Source of the DNA: Onchidella celtica
Taxonomy: Eukaryota > Mollusca > Gastropoda > Systellommatophora > Onchidiidae
Reading direction: 5' to 3'
NCBI GenBank assembly: GCA_963931925.1
Contig: OZ007569.1
Coordinates: 74,658,400 to 74,722,399 of the forward strand
Length of the DNA stretch: 64,000 nt
The notes under the pieces are model-generated. The model was not told the origin of the DNA. It saw only the letters and a program-made list of their open reading frames with translations, and made no database searches. This document shows, in pieces, positions 58,501-64,000 of the stretch (positions are counted from its first letter, which is position 1; every line of letters starts with the position of its first letter). Both the position numbers and the translations under genes were made by a program.

Positions 58501-61269
58501 TAACATGTGGCTTACTGAATTGACACATCTTAGGCAGAATGATGAACACATATGTGGTCATGTAGCCATCAAGTCACCTTATCTATATATAATATATGTG
58601 CAGTTCACTCAAGCAGGGAGAATTGCCAATAAGTGCTGTAGAATGTCACGGACCTGGAATAGCCAGGTGATTTTACCTTTGAGCACAGTAAATTAGATTG
58701 CAATAATTACTCCTGTCATCAGCTACAAAGAAACTGAAAGATGAGGGTGACTTTTCTTCGGTAATCAGAAACCATTCATTAATCTTGTATTTCCGATGAT
58801 GTTAATACTTTGAAATGCCTGCCATTGGACAATATGCTTCGTTAACTTTACCAGTCTTCATGATATACCGTTACATGAAATTGGTGGACTTGGTATTGTG
58901 CATAGCATTATGTCATGTTGCTGATTATTGTCTGATCAGAGGAATAAATTGTTATTTTTTGGGAATTTCTGCATTATCTCCTGATTTCATGTGTCTGTGA
59001 ACTTTAAGCCTGACTTACTTCCTTGTGTAGTATTGGTCCTTTCATCCCTGTTACAATGACATTTTTGTGGAGTAAATCAGAAGTAAACATGTATGTAAAC
59101 ACGAAAAAGAACATGAGGACGACCAGGAAGAGGATTGCAGGATAATATTAAAAAGAGAGGGGAACAACATGGGTGAGGAAGACATCAGATAGAAAGGAAT
59201 GGAAGTCATTGTTGGAGAGCTACATCCTGCAGGGGACAGGCAATGCCTAGGTGAAAGGTGAAAATCAGAAAGAACTGCAATAGGCATATTTACTGAGTAT
59301 ATGAAAGAGCATGGTTTGTGTCCCATTATTTTCAGCTTTGCGTAAATGATAAAAAAAGCTTCATGTGATCAGTTTTCAGGATCTGATGAGACAGTTCTGA
59401 ACAGCCATGAAATCACTGAGCAAGTAAACTCATGATACTTTATATCATATTTTAATTCAATATGAATATCTGTGCCAACGTAACGTAGCAATCTGCATCT
59501 GTCCAAAGTTATTATTTAACACTTAAATAACACTTAATTGCATGCCTAAAAACTGGAAGATGTAGTCTTAGTGCTGTGGGCGCAAAATATGTTTATTACT
59601 TTTGCAAAGCTTTTCGATGCATCTACACGAAATGTCTGGATGCTGCTTCCAAGTTATTTCTTGTTCATTCAAAGAGGGTCTCATCTTTTTGAATTGTCCA
59701 ACAGAAACCAAATCCTCCATGGTCCATACCAGATGACTTTTTTTTTTCTTAACATGTGTTTTGCAAGCCTGGGGTGAATCAGGTTTGAATCCAGTTGGGG
59801 ACAAATATTTATTACATGTACTTTCTGTTCCCACTTCTTTAAAATGCTTCAGATGAGGTAATGAATATGTATTAGTTCTTCTTCTATCTAAAAGTTGAAA
59901 AAGCAATTATAAATACATGTACCAGTTTGTCACTGCCATGATCACAGTATTCTGAAACACTTCAGTGGAATGAAGATAGAAAACAAAAACCAAAGCACAT
60001 GTTTGAGATGAAGATAAAGCTGATCTAGATAAGGGGTCATCCAAAAGTACACTCCATGTTTTACAAAAGTACACTCTATGTTGTCAATGTATTATTAACA
60101 CATACCAGCTGACACAAAGTCATTTTCATCAAGAAATGGAAGGGAAGATAGAGTTAATATTGAATTTAGGTAAAGAATTTTGGGAAGTGCACCCCTCCCC
60201 CTTCCCTTCTCTCATCCCCACTGCAATAAGCAAAGTATATCACTGTGGATACACACAATTGTCTAATTACGTATTTTTTATCTACAGTGATTGTATCACA
60301 TGGGACAGACAACATGAAAACACTCAAATATAATTGTAGAAACAATACTATGAGACAGACATTAATAAAAACATTGTGAAGGAAATAAAAACACCTTTAT
60401 TAATACGCTAGACATGACTGTGGCAAATTATGCTGTGCTGCAAAAAAAAAAAAAAAAAAATTACATAGGTTTCAAAACAAAGTGAACCCAGCAGTTATCC
60501 TAAAATGTGTTTTGTCAGGTACACAAATGGAACAGGAAAACTATCAAATGCAGTAGTGTCATTAACAATCATAGCACATAATCCACCATAATTTTCACTT
60601 TAAATGTGAAGCAGGAGCTTGGCAAAATGAAATGAGTTTACAGAAATGTCCAAACCTAGCTTGGTAACTCAGTTCTGATAACATAATTTGCAGAATCTTT
60701 TGAGTTTTATTTAATTTCATAATGAAATGCAGTACATTGCACAACAGGATGAATAATACATGTACGTTTAGTCCACTCTAACCTGAATGATTGATCGTAA
60801 TGATGCTTAATGAGACTATGAGGAGAAGAAACAACTGTTTTCGTTACTATGATGTTAGTCAAGAAATAATACTAAAGTCTGTGTCAAAGATGGATGATAT
60901 AGGCAGGCCATAAAACATATAGATTTACTATAGTATAATAGTATTAGACAAAATCACTGGGCCATAAAATAATAATTTTTTTATATATCAGCGATGAAAA
61001 AATAACTTGAAAGCAGTTCAACGACAGAGAAAAATAATTGCTCAAAATCACGGCCAGCGAATATTCAATATATAAGCCTATATAAATTCATATTATATCG
61101 CATTTGAGCTGTTCACAGATATTTTAATTTCAGTCAGTATCATTGTGGATTTGTTGAACTAAAAGCTTATTGGATACAGTTTTGATTTAATTTTTACCAA
61201 CAATAGCCTACAACAATTTAAAAAAAAAATGTATACATGTATTATAATAAGCAACATTCTTTCCAAATT

Positions 61270-61275
61270 TTTATT
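61270..61275 (-). terminator. Candidate poly(A) signal of the minus-strand galectin
   Basis: TTTATT on plus reads AATAAA on minus, about 90 nt past the stop codon at 61364. The short distance makes it plausible. Confidence 0.4.
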
Positions 61276-61363
61276 TGAATAAGGCATTTCATCATGTCCA
61301 TTAATTCAACAATGCTGAAGCTCTGATAAGTGACCACTACGCTCTTTCTTGATGGTGATCTGA

Positions 61364-61477
61364 TTAGATCTTGACCTGGGTCAGTCTAACGTCTCCTTGT
61401 ATGTTGAGGTAGTTAACCCGCTGGATAGGCTGGATGCGGTGGTTGAAGTCAGTGAAAGGCTGATTGTTCACCATAAT
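61364..61477 (-). CDS. Second galectin, last exon
   Basis: Acceptor TTGCAG|ATTATGG, 37 codons and TAA at 61366-61364. Encodes the last strands of the CRD and corresponds to exon 57732-57848. Confidence 0.93.
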   Translation of the reverse strand: MMVNNQPFTDFNHRIQPIQRVNYLNIQGDVRLTQVKI

Positions 61478-63500
61478 CTGCAATCAAAGGAAGGTCAACA
61501 ACAACATTATATGAATTAAGACTTGAAGCACTGACTGATTTGAACAGTGTTACACAATTCTGATAGATCATATGATAGTTGTGTTGGTATGGAATGGGGC
61601 AGGGATAAACAAAGGAGTAAATGGTGAGTGAATAAGCTAAAGAATAATTATTATAACTGAATAAAATATTACAAAAACCATAGAAAAACTGTGGGGTCAC
61701 AGCAAGGCTTAAAGAAAAGTAAAAAATTGGCAAAAAGAAAATATTGTATGTTTGGGTATTATTGCCTTGGTACATACAACTTTTTCTTTTTGCCAATTTT
61801 TGACTATATAAGTGAATGAGCACATAATGAGGCTCTATCACAGTTGGATTTTATCTGCCACATTTGACACTGATCTGATAGTTTTTAATTACTCCAAATT
61901 GTGCTGAATAACGTAGCCAGCAAAGAACCCCAGTGAAATCTGACATATAGAACTGCTATCAATTTTGCCCAAAGGAATACATCGTTCCTGTGTAGATCTG
62001 CTGGTTATGACCTTACGCTGATTTCAGTTTGATGTAGAAAACCCGCCCTTAAAGTAATCCTAACATCTCTATGGAAATATTATACAAATATAGTCTATGT
62101 TGGATTTACGTAGGGATGCTGGTTGGGTACATATTGTTTTCAAATTAATTTTACAGACATGAAAATTTACGGAAAAGAGACAAAAACAATGTAAAATTTT
62201 CATAAGAACTAACTGTACGAGTACTTGACTCTTTGTGAGACATATACATGTATATTAATTTGTAAGAGTCTGTGCTCACCCTGTACCCAAACTGTTCAAC
62301 CATAATGACCATTTCAAAAGGTGCATTGGGAACAAATGGGAAATAATTCTGTCCCTTCTCCTCGCCGCCCCAGCCCCCACTGGCACGATGGGTGCGGACC
62401 ACCTGGTTATGGCTATCACCATAATTGAAACGAGCATCAAAATGCAAAGCGATGTCACTGCTGTCAAAGCTTGGTCCACACATCAGGTTCACATTGAATC
62501 TGGAGAGAAATATAAAAAACAGTGATTTCTAATGTACCGAAACAAAAATAATTGCATGAAGGCATTATGAGATTTAAGTTGGTACCTTTAATATTTATAA
62601 TGATTTTCTACATGACCAAAAGCTTTTTACAGATTTTATTTTTAGCAAGCTTTTTTTCATAGCAGTTTTAGCACCAGAGCTCTCATGTACCTGCCCTTAA
62701 GTTGTTAGCCCATAGAATGGAATAATTGCGAGATGAACCATTGTCAAAGTTAAAAATAAAATAAAATTCTTGATGTAGTCATTTTTTGATGTTTTGTTGA
62801 CGCTATTGAAGTAGCAATCGCTGTTACATCTACAGCATTTAAATTTTCTCATGAAAGATAAGGCCTTGTGTTATGCCAGCAGTTCATGGAGAATGGGATT
62901 TGACCATCATGCTTTTGCTGCAGAACCTTTTCAGAACCTAAGATTCTCCAACTATATTTAAACATTACATCAGCAGATGGTTCTTTATCAACTGGGAGTG
63001 TAGAATTTTAGATAAATATATAATATCACTTCAGTAAACTGTTAATTTGTTAATTTTCGACAAAATAATTATATACTTGAGTCTTACCTGGAGCCACCTG
63101 TAGGGATACCACTCACTGTAACCCGCCGACCTGGATAGAGACCCCCTGGGATGGGTGTAGTGAACGGTACTGGCTGTGGGACACAAACACATCAGCATAA
63201 CGTCAGAAGGATAGAGACGATAACCAACAAGTTTCAATCCATAACTAATTATTTACCTGTTTAATGCTACATGGTCAACCAGAAGATCCCACTACTACTA
63301 CCACTGCGACCACCACCACCACCACCACTACCATTACCATCCGGCAGCTGCTTCCACAAAATCACAACTTTGGACACATTACTATCAAACTATGTTTACT
63401 AGAAGCCACAAAATTTTATTTTCTGTACATGTTCTAATGTTATCAGGATTGAAATCACAACGAATTTTACTACAGGCTGAATACTTACAGGATTCTGGAT
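61364..63500 (-). CDS. Second galectin, C-terminal CRD (5' part outside the window)
   Basis: Four exons on minus join in phase: 63500-63489, 63173-63088, 62499-62280 and 61477-61364. They encode INQNP-type linker end (IQNP) and one complete galectin CRD: PVPFTTPIPGGLYPG, LHFDARFNYG, QVVRTH, GWGGEEKG, then IMVNNQPFTDFNHRI and the closing LNIQGDVRLTQVKI. Exon phases and the P-V-P-F start match CRD2 of the plus-strand gene, so the two are paralogues in convergent orientation. The binding site has D for N and T for N like that CRD2, but keeps W; the last Arg is Lys. The microexon is preceded by an acceptor, so more exons, perhaps a first CRD, lie beyond 64000. Confidence 0.92.
61974..62128 (+). 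repeat. Dispersed repeat copy B in the second galectin's last intron
   Basis: A diverged partner of 56970-57110, in the same orientation on plus and therefore antisense to its host gene, whereas copy A is sense to its own. It includes GTGTAGATCTGCTGGTTATGA and ACCCGCCCTTAAAGTAATCC. Confidence 0.55.
62280..62499 (-). CDS. Second galectin, CRD core exon
   Basis: Acceptor TTTCTCTCCAG, donor AGG|GTGAGC. 220 bp, phase 2 to 0, encoding FNVNLMCG, IALHFDARFNYG, QVVRTH, WGGEEKG and FEMVIMVEQFGYR. Confidence 0.95.
63088..63173 (-). CDS. Second galectin, CRD start exon
   Basis: Acceptor TGTCCCACAG, donor CAG|GTAAGA. 86 bp encoding PVPFTTPIPGGLYPGRR and VTVSGIPTGGS plus two bases of Arg. Confidence 0.93.
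63489..63500 (-). CDS. Second galectin, 12-nt microexon
   Basis: ATCCAGAATCCT between acceptor CTATTCCACAG and donor GTAAGT, phase 0-0, encoding IQNP. The first galectin has IYNP at the same place, immediately before PVPF, which supports it despite its size. Confidence 0.75.
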
Positions 63501-64000
63501 CTGTGGAATAGATAGAGGAAACAATTACAGTTTTCATCGTTGAATGTCATTAACAATAACGAGTGCTCTGTTCGCCACACCACAAAAAAAGTGACAACAA
63601 AAAAAAAAATAAAAAAATAAATAAATAAATAACTAAATAATTAAATAAATAAATAAATAAATAGGTAAGTAAACAAATAAAAGTCTTGGATTAATGGAGA
63701 AATTGAAAAAGATCTTCTAATGTTAAATTAATGCATTATTTCCTACAGTTTTATTGCTTAATGTGTTTCAATAATAAAATGAATAATAATAATAACAAAA
63801 AAAACAATAATTTAACGCAAGGTATCAAATGTTTTCATGGATTATTGTGGAATAAAAGTCTGTCAAATAAAAAAAAATCAACGGTAACAAAATCAGTGTA
63901 CTAGCCACAATTTACCAAAGGAAAAGGCTGACTTCTTGGTAGTTTAACTTATTTTTGGAGCTGTTTGATTTTTCAAAAAGTGCTAATAGTTAGCATGAAA
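63501..64000. other. Intron of the second galectin with AAAT repeats
   Basis: Contains an (AAAT)n microsatellite at about 63599-63664 and A-rich sequence. No further exon is recognised before the window edge. Confidence 0.5.

Larger units (their letters stand above)
57849..61363. other. Intergenic space between convergent galectins
   Basis: It contains the 3' UTRs of both galectin genes, an 18-base A run near 60441-60458 and AT-rich sequence. No further exon or ORF resembles a known family. Confidence 0.5.

Noticed and set aside
59780..59800. tRNA-like B box (GGTTTGAATCC)
   Set aside because: No A box or cloverleaf can be formed around it.

Overview
The window is nuclear DNA of an invertebrate animal. 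It is AT-rich, with split genes and GT-AG introns, a metazoan BTB-BACK-Kelch gene, two galectin genes, two LTR retrotransposons, a LINE fragment and many satellites and inverted-repeat elements. The galectin architecture and the repeat mix suggest a mollusc, probably a gastropod or bivalve. That is an inference; no species marker is present.

Layout. Positions 1-3720 are a HindIII-type 60-bp satellite (61 units plus a partial one) with a periodic 64-bp variant. At 4616-5729 lies a TA-flanked inverted-repeat element carrying remnants of two convergent genes, one a THAP-domain protein. From 5.7 to 14.1 kb I see no gene; part may be 3' UTR. A Kelch-like gene occupies 14154-16742 on the minus strand (two coding exons, 621 aa). 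A piggyBac-like TTAA-flanked MITE sits at 17352-18115. A compact, apparently recent LTR element fills 21809-25024 on the minus strand: its LTRs look identical, and its single 589-codon ORF fuses gag-protease to the integrase tail. The 25-41 kb stretch has palindromes, candidate MITEs, microsatellites and telomere-like repeats.

A two-CRD galectin gene runs on the plus strand from a tentative first exon at 38034 to its stop at 57848. The first intron holds a 29-bp minisatellite (33 units when rejoined) split by a 6.7-kb Ty3/gypsy element at 41525-48197. That element has the order gag-PR-IN-RT-RH, as in Gmr1-like elements. The galectin linker is encoded by duplicated 33-36 bp exons, and a LINE 3' fragment lies in a later intron. 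A second galectin gene, convergent on the first, has its last four exons at 61364-63500 on the minus strand; its 5' part is outside the window.

How the parts relate. The two galectins share exon phases and C-terminal CRD features, so they are an inverted duplication. The Kelch-like protein is expected to be a Cullin-3 substrate adaptor. Everything else recognisable is mobile or repetitive DNA. All splice sites were read by eye from GT-AG rules, phase and family alignment; no transcript evidence was available.
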